Shown: positions 1 through 7,501, counted from the first letter of the stretch. The stretch is DNA of 54,750 nt from an uncultured bacterium (GCA_903834825.1 CAILKQ010000102.1:1-54750); one strand, 5' to 3'. Program-made: numbers and translations. The notes: generated by a model from the sequence alone, not told the origin.

Positions 1-942
1 GTAATTCTTATTTCTATATAAAAAAGAACCTGGGAATTTTGGATGTGAAACCCATAGAGCACTGCCCTCTGCTTGCGTATTGTGTGTTTTGGTGTATATT
101 TTGTTCAGGTTATATAAAACAGCACCCCTTTGCAACGATTTATCCGCAATCTCATTTGTTGTTTTCCAGGTTACAGGATTTACGACAGCAATATTTGTAT
201 CTAATCGATTCGCCCAATCATCTGAGTAATCCTGCCTAAATGTTCTCCAACTCACAAAGCACCCTGTTTTAGTGCTGTCTGCGCAAATGGGTATTTTTTC
301 ATAGCTGTCTTTTCTTACTCCCATGCCAATCAGGTATGCACAGACCAACTGATTAGACAACGCTTTGCCATCAAAAAACTCTTTTAATAACCGTATAGCA
401 TGTGTTGTACCCTGGCTGTGTGATGCAATAATGATTGGCCTACCGCCGTTTTCATTCTTCAAATAATAAACAAATGCATTTTTTACATCTTCATACGCTA
501 GGTTGAATGCTGCATATTTTGTTGCGCTATCTTTTTCGCTGTACATCCCAATATGTGCTTGTCTGTACCTGGGGGCATAAACCCTGGCACTTTCATTGAA
601 TGCAGAAGCTTGGTAAATGATTGGTGAATAATCGGTCTTATAATTGAGGTTGGCATCATCAATTTTAGCATTGTTGTTACCCATCTCTCTTATTCCCAAT
701 AGGGTTGTGGGGTGTAAAAAAAACACATCTGCTGTCTTTTCTCTCCCGTTGCTCATCAAGGGAAGAGGAACGGTATCCGAAGGATCATTTTTTTCTGGAT
801 GCGCCGCCCAGTATTCAATTTTACCATAATCTGGGACTCCGGTTTCACTCTTGAAGGCCGCATCTCCTGTATAGGATACAATTTTTTTTGAACAGGAGGA
901 AACAACAAAAACGATTAACAACATTCTATACAAACTATTCAT
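1..942 (-). CDS. DUF3089 family lipoprotein, C-terminus cut by window edge
   Basis: The reading frame begins with an ATG at 942 and stays open to the left edge, so at least 314 residues are present and the stop lies outside. The N-terminus is a lipoprotein signal (hydrophobic residues 5-16, lipobox VSSC with Cys17), which predicts an envelope lipoprotein. The central S-H-S-Q-G motif (Ser176) is an alpha/beta-hydrolase nucleophile elbow. Together with the surrounding sequence it matches the DUF3089 family of predicted lysophospholipase-like hydrolases. The substrate is unknown. It is divergent from the oxygenase gene at 1003 across a 60-bp gap. The family call is from motif recognition; enzymatic activity is inferred. 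Confidence 0.8.
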   Translation of the reverse strand, partial: MNSLYRMLLIVFVVSSCSKKIVSYTGDAAFKSETGVPDYGKIEYWAAHPEKNDPSDTVPLPLMSNGREKTADVFFLHPTTLLGIREMGNNNAKIDDANLNYKTDYSPIIYQASAFNESARVYAPRYRQAHIGMYSEKDSATKYAAFNLAYEDVKNAFVYYLKNENGGRPIIIASHSQGTTHAIRLLKEFFDGKALSNQLVCAYLIGMGVRKDSYEKIPICADSTKTGCFVSWRTFRQDYSDDWANRLDTNIAVVNPVTWKTTNEIADKSLQRGAVLYNLNKIYTKTHNTQAEGSALWVSHPKFPGSFLYRNKNY

Positions 943-966
943 CCAATTTCTATTTATATTCAAAAT

Positions 967-974
967 TATGTTTG
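967..974 (+). promoter_or_regulatory. Putative -7 promoter box for the 2OG oxygenase gene
   Basis: The octamer TATGTTTG matches the Bacteroidota -7 consensus TAnnTTTG and lies 28 bases before the ATG at 1003. No clear -33 element is visible. The prediction rests only on the motif and its position. Confidence 0.4.
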
Positions 975-1002
975 TTATTTTTACCCAACAATCTTTTTTA
1001 TC

Positions 1003-1947
1003 ATGAACATACCAGTAATTGATCTAAATCATTTTATAAAAGGCACCACCGAAGAAAAGGTTCAATTTTCCCAAACGCTTGGTCGGGCTTTTGAAGAGGT
1101 TGGATTCGTTTCGGTTAAAAACCATGGTATTCCTGATGAATTGATCAATAGCCTCTACGCTACGGTAAAGGAGTTTTTTTCCCTCTCGGAGGCCGAAAAA
1201 AGGGCGTATGAGATACCCAGTCTTGCCGGACAGCGCGGCTATACCTCTTTTGGAAAAGAACACGCCAAAGGAAGTGAAGCCCCAGATCTTAAAGAGTTTT
1301 TTCAATACGGACAGATCATAGAAGATGGTGTTGTGTCGCCAGAAGCATACCCCGACAATGTTAAGGTTTCTTTACCCGAAGACTTCAATGCTTTATTTAA
1401 CCAGTCCTATAGGGCTTTTGAGGTTTCGGGTTCCGCCCTGCTTTCGGCCATTGCTATGCACCTTCAGTTGGATGACACCTATTTTGATGAGCATATATAC
1501 CTTGGAAACAGTATTCTCCGTGCCATACACTATCCGCCCATTTTGCAAGAGCCCCAATCTGCGATTCGGGCAGAACAACATGAAGACATCAACCTGATAA
1601 CCCTTTTGGTGGGTGCTTCCGCAGATGGCCTTGAAATCCTTAGCAAAAATGGGGAATGGCTACCTGTTAAAGCAGGCCCGGGAGAAATTGTGGTTAATGT
1701 TGGCGACATGCTGCAGCGCCTGACCAACGACAGGTTAAAAAGTACAACACACAGGGTTGTCAATCCTCCAAGAGAAAACTGGCACAACTCCCGTTTTTCT
1801 ATTCCGTTTTTTCTTCATCCGCGCAGCAACATGTCGCTTGCCTGTTTATCTTCTTGTGTATCTATCGATAACCCCAAATTATATGATGATTATACTGCAG
1901 GTTATTATCTTGATGAAAGGCTAAGAGAAATAGGATTAAAAAAATAA
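1003..1947 (+). CDS. 2-oxoglutarate/Fe(II)-dependent oxygenase, isopenicillin N synthase-like
   Basis: This is a 314-residue soluble protein of the isopenicillin N synthase/2OG-Fe(II) dioxygenase superfamily. The N-terminal DIOX_N region opens with IPVIDL and contains a G-F-V-S-V-K-N-H-G-I segment at 34-43. The iron ligands of the double-stranded beta helix are visible as H193-x-D195 and H250, and the 2-oxoglutarate-binding R-x-S is R264-S266. All catalytic residues are therefore intact. Such enzymes hydroxylate or oxidise small molecules; the substrate cannot be read from sequence. The next gene, a chromate-transporter homologue, begins three bases after its stop in the same frame, so the two are almost certainly cotranscribed. 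Confidence 0.88.
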   Translation: MNIPVIDLNHFIKGTTEEKVQFSQTLGRAFEEVGFVSVKNHGIPDELINSLYATVKEFFSLSEAEKRAYEIPSLAGQRGYTSFGKEHAKGSEAPDLKEFFQYGQIIEDGVVSPEAYPDNVKVSLPEDFNALFNQSYRAFEVSGSALLSAIAMHLQLDDTYFDEHIYLGNSILRAIHYPPILQEPQSAIRAEQHEDINLITLLVGASADGLEILSKNGEWLPVKAGPGEIVVNVGDMLQRLTNDRLKSTTHRVVNPPRENWHNSRFSIPFFLHPRSNMSLACLSSCVSIDNPKLYDDYTAGYYLDERLREIGLKK

Positions 1948-1950
1948 CTT

Positions 1951-3195
1951 TTGCGATTTTCAAAACACCTCCCATTTTTCCGCGATGTACTGCTGTTCAG
2001 CTTATCGGCTTTTGGCGGCCCCCAGGGCCAATTGGGGATGATGATAAAATCTTTCGTTGAAAAAAAGCCCTATATTTCTCTCAAAGACCTTGTCAACATC
2101 AATGCTTTTTGTCAGTTGATGCCGGGTGCAACCATTACACAAACAGTATCTCTCGTCGGTTATCGCCAGGGAGGGGTATGGGTGGCAATAATTACTTTGT
2201 TGATCTGGACCACTCCTGCAGTTTTGTTGATGTCTGCCCTGTCTTTTGTTTTATCCAGCAACAACCTTTCAATTCTCCAACACCTTCGCTTTGTTCAGCC
2301 CATGGCGTTGGGGTTTCTTGCTTTTGCTTCCATCAAAACATATGCGATGATTGACACCAAACAAAAATGGTTCATTGTTTTTGTTTCGGCGCTTGTAACG
2401 TATGCCCTTTTCAAAACACCCTGGGTTTTCCCAATTGTTTTACTCTGTGGAGGACTCATGGGTTCTATCGGAAAGCCGGCGGCTTCTCTTCAGCGTGCTG
2501 TTACCAGCCGGTTGCGTCTTTTTCCTATCCTTCTTTTTGCCATACTTTTTCTATTGGCGGGATTTTTATCTGAAGCAGCACGAAAAGACTCCTGGAAAAA
2601 CAGAACACCTTTCAACGTTTTTGAAAACATGTACCGCTTCGGTAGTATTGTTTTTGGCGGTGCAGACGTGCTCATCCCGGTTATGTACAATCAATATGTG
2701 GTTAGGCCTGAAACAGAAAGAATCAAAAGAACAAACAAAGATGTCATCAGCATTGATCGGAATGCATTTTTATCTGCTTCCGGAGTTGTTCGTGCCATAC
2801 CTGGACCGGCTTTTTCAATCAGTGCCTTTATTGGCGGAATGGCAATGAGTGATAGGGGGTGGGGACATCAAATGTTGGGATGTTTTTTAGCGGCAACCGG
2901 AATTTTTCTTCCAACATTTTTGTTGGTCATTTTTTTCTATCCCTTTTGGGAAAATATCCAGCAATACGGTCGGGTTCAAAATACGATGGCTGGTGTGAAC
3001 GCTGCAGTAGTAGGCATCATGACCGCAAGCATCATTTATCTTTTTAAGGATACCGTCACCTCGTTTGTCGATAAGCCAATCCTTGATACAATACTTTTTT
3101 TTGCTGTTTTTTGTTCAACCTTTTTCCTGCTATATTATACCAGGATTTCTGCCCCACTGATTGCCCTGGGTTGTTTATTGTTAGGCTTTCTATAA
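1951..3195 (+). CDS. chrA: Chromate transporter (CHR/ChrA family), probable TTG start
   Basis: This polytopic membrane protein of about 414 residues has the two-domain layout of long CHR proteins. The N-terminal half contains S-A-F-G-G-P and a Q-L-M-P-G-A-T motif, and the C-terminal half repeats the pattern with F-G-G-A and A-I-P-G-P-A. Characterised family members export chromate, but many homologues have other or unknown anion substrates. The conserved N-terminal motif lies before the first in-frame ATG, so translation must start earlier. The TTG at 1951, three bases after the stop of the upstream oxygenase gene, is the best candidate, and translational coupling is likely. The gene ends six bases before the convergent nadD stop. 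Confidence 0.82.
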   Translation: MRFSKHLPFFRDVLLFSLSAFGGPQGQLGMMIKSFVEKKPYISLKDLVNINAFCQLMPGATITQTVSLVGYRQGGVWVAIITLLIWTTPAVLLMSALSFVLSSNNLSILQHLRFVQPMALGFLAFASIKTYAMIDTKQKWFIVFVSALVTYALFKTPWVFPIVLLCGGLMGSIGKPAASLQRAVTSRLRLFPILLFAILFLLAGFLSEAARKDSWKNRTPFNVFENMYRFGSIVFGGADVLIPVMYNQYVVRPETERIKRTNKDVISIDRNAFLSASGVVRAIPGPAFSISAFIGGMAMSDRGWGHQMLGCFLAATGIFLPTFLLVIFFYPFWENIQQYGRVQNTMAGVNAAVVGIMTASIIYLFKDTVTSFVDKPILDTILFFAVFCSTFFLLYYTRISAPLIALGCLLLGFL

Positions 3196-3201
3196 AGACC
3201 G

Positions 3202-3771
3202 CTATTTGTAATATCCGCCTTTCAGGATCTCTTCGTTCACCGCTTCGGGTACCAGATACCTGATGGATTGACCTGCTGCCACCAGTTTCCTGATGATGGT
3301 AGAGGAGATGTCCAACATGGGAGCATTGAGAATGGTTGCTTTTTGTGAAGCGTCTTCAGCAATCGAAAAGCCCGGTCTTTGGTAAACGAGGATGGGATAT
3401 CTTTTTTGAAGAACATCTCCACTTTTCCATTTTCCAATATTTTGATAGCTGTCTGAGCCCATTATCACACTGAAACTGTTTTCTGGATATTTTTCTTCGA
3501 GATAGGTAAGCGTATCAATTGTATACGATGGTCTTGGAAGAGAGAACTCAATGTCTGAGGCCCTCAGTTTTGTTTCCCCTTCGATGGCTTGTTGCACCAA
3601 ATGAAGACGGTGGTATTCGTTCAATAATGTTGCGTTTTGTTTGAATGGATTTTGTGGACTGACCACAAACCAGATCTGGTCCAGTGTTGTATGCTGTAAA
3701 ATATGGTTTGCGATGATCAGGTGACCATTGTGGATAGGATTGAAAGACCCAAAATACAGCCCAATTATCAT
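3202..3771 (-). CDS. nadD: Nicotinate-nucleotide adenylyltransferase
   Basis: This 189-residue cytosolic enzyme transfers AMP from ATP to nicotinate mononucleotide, giving deamido-NAD in NAD biosynthesis. The nucleotidyltransferase signature is complete: G-x-F-x-P at residues 8-12 followed by H14-N-G-H17. The C-terminal I-S-S-T-x-I-R motif, which contacts the ATP phosphates, is also present. The length is typical of NadD. It lies 21 bases downstream of feoA on the same strand, so the two probably share the promoter in front of feoA. Confidence 0.95.
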   Translation of the reverse strand: MIIGLYFGSFNPIHNGHLIIANHILQHTTLDQIWFVVSPQNPFKQNATLLNEYHRLHLVQQAIEGETKLRASDIEFSLPRPSYTIDTLTYLEEKYPENSFSVIMGSDSYQNIGKWKSGDVLQKRYPILVYQRPGFSIAEDASQKATILNAPMLDISSTIIRKLVAAGQSIRYLVPEAVNEEILKGGYYK

Positions 3772-3792
3772 AAGTAGTTGAAAACTAATGTT

Positions 3793-4026
3793 TTATGATT
3801 GTTTTATTTCTACCATTATTGCATCTGCCTCACTGAGGCGGAGGCTTACCTGGTATCCAGCCACCATTACTGAAATGGGGTCGCCCAATGGTGCTATTTG
3901 TTCTACAGTAATTTCTTCTCCTGGAAGAAAGCCCATTTCCATCAGTTTCAATACCAGTTCCTCGTCTTCGAGAGAACAGATGATTGATTTTTGTCCGACC
4001 GCAAGTGCTGAAAGTTTTTTCTGCAT
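3793..4026 (-). CDS. feoA: FeoA-domain protein
   Basis: This 77-residue SH3-like protein has the FeoA pattern: an L-x-x-G start, a central L-M-E-M-G-F-L-P-G-E turn and a conserved beta-barrel end. FeoA normally assists the FeoB ferrous-iron permease at the inner membrane, but no feoB is present here. An open frame extends upstream to 4131. The ATG at 4026 is chosen because it gives a canonical FeoA length and follows a TAnnTTTG box. The neighbour nadD follows 21 bases downstream. It may be a stand-alone FeoA-like adaptor whose partner lies elsewhere. Confidence 0.85.
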   Translation of the reverse strand: MQKKLSALAVGQKSIICSLEDEELVLKLMEMGFLPGEEITVEQIAPLGDPISVMVAGYQVSLRLSEADAIMVEIKQS

Positions 4027-4044
4027 GTTCAATTCTACGAGGTG

Positions 4045-4052
4045 CAAAGCTA
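4045..4052 (-). promoter_or_regulatory. Putative -7 box of the feoA-nadD promoter
   Basis: Read on the minus strand the octamer is TAGCTTTG, an exact TAnnTTTG match, 18 bases upstream of the chosen feoA ATG. It supports the short FeoA start over the longer open frame. Confidence 0.45.
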
Positions 4053-4092
4053 CTTCCCTTCGGTGGATTTCTTGTACTTTTATTCTCTTTCT

Positions 4093-4521
4093 ATGAATGA
4101 TATACATCTCTTTTGCCTGAAGCCCGTGCATGTTCTGAAACAGCGAAACCGCCTGAAATCATTTCTCGCCAGTAAGGCCGTATCCGCCAAGCGACCCCTG
4201 GGTTCTCTTAATATTATTTTCTGTAGCGATGAGCATTTGCTCGGGATTAACCGCGATTACCTCCAACACGATTATTATACAGACATCATCACTTTTGATC
4301 TTTCGCCCTCGAGCAAATCCCCTCTCGAAGCTGAACTGTACATCAGTATTGACCGGGTTAAGGAAAATGCCTCAATCCTGGGTCAGCCTTTTTACAGAGA
4401 GCTGCACCGTGTTATTTTCCACGGTTTGCTTCATCTGTTGGGTTATAAGGATAAGCTGACAAAAGACCAGACCCTGATGCGGGAAATGGAAGACCGGTTG
4501 TTGGCCGAGTATTTTCTTTAG
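4093..4521 (+). CDS. ybeY: Endoribonuclease YbeY (rRNA maturation factor)
   Basis: This 142-residue metal-dependent endoribonuclease acts in 16S rRNA 3'-end processing and ribosome quality control. The signature H-G-L-L-H-L-L-G-Y-K-D is present with H110 and H114. The third ligand position of the usual H-x3-H-x5-H motif is Asp120 instead of His, which I believe is common in Bacteroidota. The ATG at 4093 gives the expected N-terminus; an earlier in-frame ATG at 4042 would add 17 unusual residues. It is divergent from feoA, with starts 66 bases apart, and the parS-bearing intergenic region follows. Confidence 0.92.
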   Translation: MNDIHLFCLKPVHVLKQRNRLKSFLASKAVSAKRPLGSLNIIFCSDEHLLGINRDYLQHDYYTDIITFDLSPSSKSPLEAELYISIDRVKENASILGQPFYRELHRVIFHGLLHLLGYKDKLTKDQTLMREMEDRLLAEYFL

Positions 4522-4561
4522 GGTTGATGGTTTCTGGGTGCCACGCCTGGTGATGGGGCGG

Positions 4562-4577
4562 TGTTCCACGTGGAACA
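4562..4577. promoter_or_regulatory. parS: parS-like ParB binding site 1
   Basis: TGTTCCACGTGGAACA is a perfect 16-bp palindrome. It matches the widely conserved chromosomal parS consensus (TGTTnCACGTGnAACA) bound by ParB. An identical copy lies 216 bp downstream. ParA and ParB are not encoded in the window. Confidence 0.82.
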
Positions 4578-4673
4578 TTGACATTAACCAGTCTTGTTTG
4601 AGCGTTTTCTGGCTGATGATTGTTTTATCAACCACTTTCGGGATGACATCTCAATACGTTAACACCAATAACT

Positions 4674-4712
4674 CCCCTCCAACCTGTGGTTGGTAAACCT
4701 GGACAGGAGGGG
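4674..4712. repeat. Nested inverted repeat between the parS-like sites
   Basis: An outer arm CCCCTCC (4674-4680) pairs with GGAGGGG (4706-4712). An inner perfect hairpin, CCAACC-TGT-GGTTGG, occupies 4679-4693 and shares two bases with the left outer arm, so the two folds compete or form alternatives. No T-run follows, so it is not a typical intrinsic terminator. Its function is unknown. Confidence 0.5.
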
Positions 4713-4777
4713 TGATTTATAGTCTTAGCCGAAGCCCTAAGCCAGAACAAATATCATCTTCTGTTCAAATGATCACA

Positions 4778-4793
4778 TGTTCCACGTGGAACA
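4778..4793. promoter_or_regulatory. parS: parS-like ParB binding site 2
   Basis: This is the second exact copy of the palindrome TGTTCCACGTGGAACA, located 117 bases before mnmG. Two identical 16-mers within 232 bp are not expected by chance, and the sequence matches the parS consensus. Confidence 0.82.
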
Positions 4794-4898
4794 TCCTTGT
4801 AGGCCAATGAATCACCTGTTTTGGGTGCTATCCATAAAGGTTTCCCCAAATATTGAGCTTGGTAGAGCTTGTTAAGCGAAAAGACCTTAGTTCTTTTT

Positions 4899-4906
4899 TA
4901 TCTTTG
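4899..4906 (+). promoter_or_regulatory. -7 box directly in front of mnmG
   Basis: TATCTTTG matches TAnnTTTG and ends only four bases before the ATG at 4911. With the usual start point four to five bases after the box, transcription would begin at or next to the A of the start codon, giving a leaderless mRNA. The same four-base spacing is seen at 16708-16715. Confidence 0.5.
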
Positions 4907-4910
4907 CCAT

Positions 4911-6779
4911 ATGTTCCAAAAGTATGATGTTATTGTGGTTGGTGCGGGCCATGCGGGCTGTGAGGCTGCTGCCGCTGCGGCCAATATGGGAAGCAAGACC
5001 CTTCTTGTTACCATGAACCTTCAGACAATTGCCCAAATGAGTTGTAATCCTGCCATGGGCGGTATTGCAAAGGGGCAGATTGTTAGGGAAGTTGATGCCC
5101 TGGGAGGATATTCTGGTATCGTTACCGACCAGACCATGATCCAATTCAGGATGTTGAACAGGTCTAAGGGCCCGGCCATGTGGAGTCCAAGGGCACAGAG
5201 CGACCGCATGCTTTTTTCCCAACGGTGGAGAGAGTTGTTGGAAAACACCCCCAACCTCGATTTTTACCAGGACATGGTCAATGGCCTGATCGTAAAAGAC
5301 GGCAGGGTCAGGGGAATCGTCACCGGAATGGGCAATGAGATAGAAGCCAAGTCCGTAGTGTTGACCAATGGAACCTTTTTAAATGGGATCATCCATATTG
5401 GTGAAAAGCAGTTTGGTGGTGGAAGAATGGCAGAGCGTGCCGCTACTGGTATTACGGAACAACTGGTGGAACTTGGATTTGAAAGCGACAGGCTGAAAAC
5501 TGGAACACCTCCGAGGATAGATGGGCGCAGCTTGGACTACTCCAAGATGGAGGAGCAGAAGGGAGATGATGAAATAACAGGGTTTTCTTACCTGAACATT
5601 GAAAGAATCAGGCCAGAACAACAAAGAAGTTGCTGGATTGCCTATACCAATCAAACGGTTCACGATACCCTCAAAACCGGATTTGACAGGAGCCCCATGT
5701 ATGCGGGTCGTATCGAAGGAACCGGCCCAAGGTATTGCCCAAGCATAGAAGACAAGATCAATCGTTTTGCTGATCGCGACAGACACCAGCTGTTTGTTGA
5801 GCCGGAAGGGTGGAATACGGTAGAGATTTACCTGAACGGGTTTTCCACGTCTTTGCCCGAAGATGTTCAATATAAATCCCTGGTCAAAATTCCAGGCTTT
5901 GAAAATGTTAAGATGTTCAGACCGGGTTATGCCATCGAATATGATTATTTTCCACCACACCAACTACATTACTCGTTGGAAACCAAGCAGTTACGTGGTT
6001 TATTCTTTGCGGGACAGATCAACGGTACCACTGGATATGAAGAGGCTGCCTGTCAGGGATTGATGGCCGGAATGAATGCACACAACAATGCATTTGAGCG
6101 CGAGCCCCTTGTTTTGAAAAGAAGCGAAGCCTATATCGGGGTATTGATTGACGACCTGATTACCAAAGGAACCGAAGAGCCTTACAGGATGTTTACTTCC
6201 AGGGCGGAGTTCAGAACCCTCTTGAGGCAAGACAATGCCGATATTCGCCTCACCGAAATCGGTCATCAACAAGGATTGGCCAGTGAAGAAAGGTACCAGC
6301 AAGTAAAAATCAAGAAGGACAATGTAGGCCAGATCATCAAAAAGTTTAGCGAAATTTCCGTTGAGCCCGAATCCATGAATGCGTTTTTTGAGGCAGCAGG
6401 CTCCGCAGCCCTGACCCAAAAACAGAAAATATCGCAACTGGTACTGCGCCCGGGAATTGGTGCCAAAGAGATGATTGAACATTCAGAACAACTGAAAACC
6501 GAGTTTGGTCATTATGCACCGCTCGAAATTGAACAAGCGGAGATTCAGATGAAGTATGCGGTTTACCTTGAGAAGGAGAGAGAAATGGTCCAAAAAATGG
6601 CACAAATGGAAGAGCTTGAAATCCCCGAAACCTTTGACTATACAAGGGTTCAGGCCATCGGCACAGAAGCGCGTGAAAAGCTGAAAAAAATTCAACCCAA
6701 GACGCTTGGCCAGGCATCCCGTATATCAGGAATCAATCCCAGCGATGTTCAAATCCTGATGGTATACATGGGAAGATAG
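4911..6779 (+). CDS. mnmG: tRNA uridine 5-carboxymethylaminomethyl modification enzyme MnmG (GidA)
   Basis: This 622-residue FAD protein, with MnmE, installs the cmnm5 group on wobble uridine 34 of certain tRNAs. The dinucleotide fold is at the N-terminus (G11-x-G13-x2-G16, sequence GAGHAG). Further family signatures are the R-L-K-T-G-T-P-P-R loop, the F-A-G-Q-I-N-G-T-T-G-Y-E-E-A FAD motif and a helical C-terminal tRNA-binding domain. The ATG at 4911 starts the FAD fold directly and follows a promoter box; an upstream extension to 4869 is open but lacks family similarity. gidA is often origin-proximal in bacteria, which fits the parS-like sites just upstream. The crp-type gene follows after 25 bases. 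Confidence 0.96.
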   Translation: MFQKYDVIVVGAGHAGCEAAAAAANMGSKTLLVTMNLQTIAQMSCNPAMGGIAKGQIVREVDALGGYSGIVTDQTMIQFRMLNRSKGPAMWSPRAQSDRMLFSQRWRELLENTPNLDFYQDMVNGLIVKDGRVRGIVTGMGNEIEAKSVVLTNGTFLNGIIHIGEKQFGGGRMAERAATGITEQLVELGFESDRLKTGTPPRIDGRSLDYSKMEEQKGDDEITGFSYLNIERIRPEQQRSCWIAYTNQTVHDTLKTGFDRSPMYAGRIEGTGPRYCPSIEDKINRFADRDRHQLFVEPEGWNTVEIYLNGFSTSLPEDVQYKSLVKIPGFENVKMFRPGYAIEYDYFPPHQLHYSLETKQLRGLFFAGQINGTTGYEEAACQGLMAGMNAHNNAFEREPLVLKRSEAYIGVLIDDLITKGTEEPYRMFTSRAEFRTLLRQDNADIRLTEIGHQQGLASEERYQQVKIKKDNVGQIIKKFSEISVEPESMNAFFEAAGSAALTQKQKISQLVLRPGIGAKEMIEHSEQLKTEFGHYAPLEIEQAEIQMKYAVYLEKEREMVQKMAQMEELEIPETFDYTRVQAIGTEAREKLKKIQPKTLGQASRISGINPSDVQILMVYMGR

Positions 6780-6804
6780 CCTTAACTTGAAACCACACCC
6801 AAAG

Positions 6805-7449
6805 ATGACAACACTGAGCCCCAAAGAATTGATTGGCATATTTCCATTGTTTGATCTTCCCTTGTCAACATTTTTGCATGAGCACGGCGAAAGCAAAACA
6901 TTTGAGCAGGGTTCAATTCTCATGAAACCGGGGCAATTTTTCAAATATGCCATGCTCATTGTAAGCGGAAGGGTAAAACTTTATCGCGAGGGAGAAGATG
7001 GGGAAGAGTTTTTTATGTATTTTTTAGAAAGGGGAAACGCTTGTGCGCTCAGCATGATGTGCATGGCGCGCAGCCAGACCAGCACCATCATGGCGGTTGC
7101 CGTTGAAGAAACAGAAGTCATCATGATTCCCATCCAACACATGGATACGCTCATGAAAAATTATAGTGCCTGGTATCATTTTGTGATTGAAACCTACCGA
7201 AACAGGTTTGAAGAATTGCTTACCGTTGTTGACCAGATTGCCTTCAAGAACATGGATGAGAGACTGGAGTGGTACCTGAAAAGACAGGCAAAATCTTTTG
7301 GAAACACACTTCCATTGACTCACCAGCAAATTGCCCACGACATCAACTCTTCCCGGGAAGTGGTATCCCGTTTATTGAAAAAAATGGAGAAGACCGGCCT
7401 GGTTTCCATGGAGCGCAACAGCATTGTTTGGAAGGGAGGGGCGTTTTAA
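6805..7449 (+). CDS. Crp/Fnr family transcriptional regulator, candidate sulfur-responsive
   Basis: This 214-residue regulator has an N-terminal cNMP-binding-like beta-roll (about 12-115), a dimer helix (about 118-140) and a C-terminal winged helix. The recognition helix reads S-S-R-E-V-V-S-R, keeping the R-E-x3-R pattern by which E. coli CRP contacts TGTGA. The phosphate-binding cassette that binds cAMP in CRP is not recognisable. In its place is C80-A-L-S-M-M-C86, the only two cysteines of the protein, so a thiol or persulfide signal is plausible. The ATG at 6805 is preferred to a TTG at 6787. It sits 25 bases behind mnmG. Two TGTGA-N6-TCAC(A/G) operators flank the neighbouring sulfur genes. 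Confidence 0.88.
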   Translation: MTTLSPKELIGIFPLFDLPLSTFLHEHGESKTFEQGSILMKPGQFFKYAMLIVSGRVKLYREGEDGEEFFMYFLERGNACALSMMCMARSQTSTIMAVAVEETEVIMIPIQHMDTLMKNYSAWYHFVIETYRNRFEELLTVVDQIAFKNMDERLEWYLKRQAKSFGNTLPLTHQQIAHDINSSREVVSRLLKKMEKTGLVSMERNSIVWKGGAF

Positions 7450-7464
7450 TAAACCCACTCTTCG

Positions 7465-7480
7465 TGTGATAAATATCACG
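7465..7480 (+). promoter_or_regulatory. Crp-type operator upstream of the YeeE pair
   Basis: TGTGATAAATATCACG fits TGTGA-N6-TCACA in 9 of 10 positions and is a near-perfect palindrome (GTGATA/TATCAC arms). Its centre (7472.5) is 36.5 bases from the last base of a -7-like box at 7502-7509. This is exactly the geometry of the operator in front of tsdA. With a start point five bases after the box, the centre is at -41.5, a class II activator position. Confidence 0.75.
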
Positions 7481-7501
7481 TTCCGATACAATAAGTTTCG
7501 T

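Larger units (their letters stand above)
4522..4910. other. 389-bp intergenic region with two parS-like sites and inverted repeats
   Basis: This is the longest gene-free stretch of the window, between ybeY and mnmG. It contains two identical 16-bp palindromes (4562-4577 and 4778-4793). Between them are a nested inverted repeat (4674-4712) and a smaller hairpin (4724-4741, CTTAG/CTAAG). I see no convincing protein-coding frame, no tRNA and no good DnaA box. The closest partial match is CTATCCATA near 4829. The last 20 bases hold the mnmG promoter. A centromere-like role near the replication origin is the most economical reading. Confidence 0.6.

Noticed and set aside
4522-4910. Possible oriC between the parS-like sites
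   Set aside because: Only weak partial DnaA-box matches (for example CTATCCATA near 4829) and no clear AT-rich repeats were seen. Origin-proximal is supported, the origin itself is not.
5379-5963. 194-codon open frame opposite mnmG
   Set aside because: It lies fully within mnmG, has no recognisable domain and no promoter or start context.
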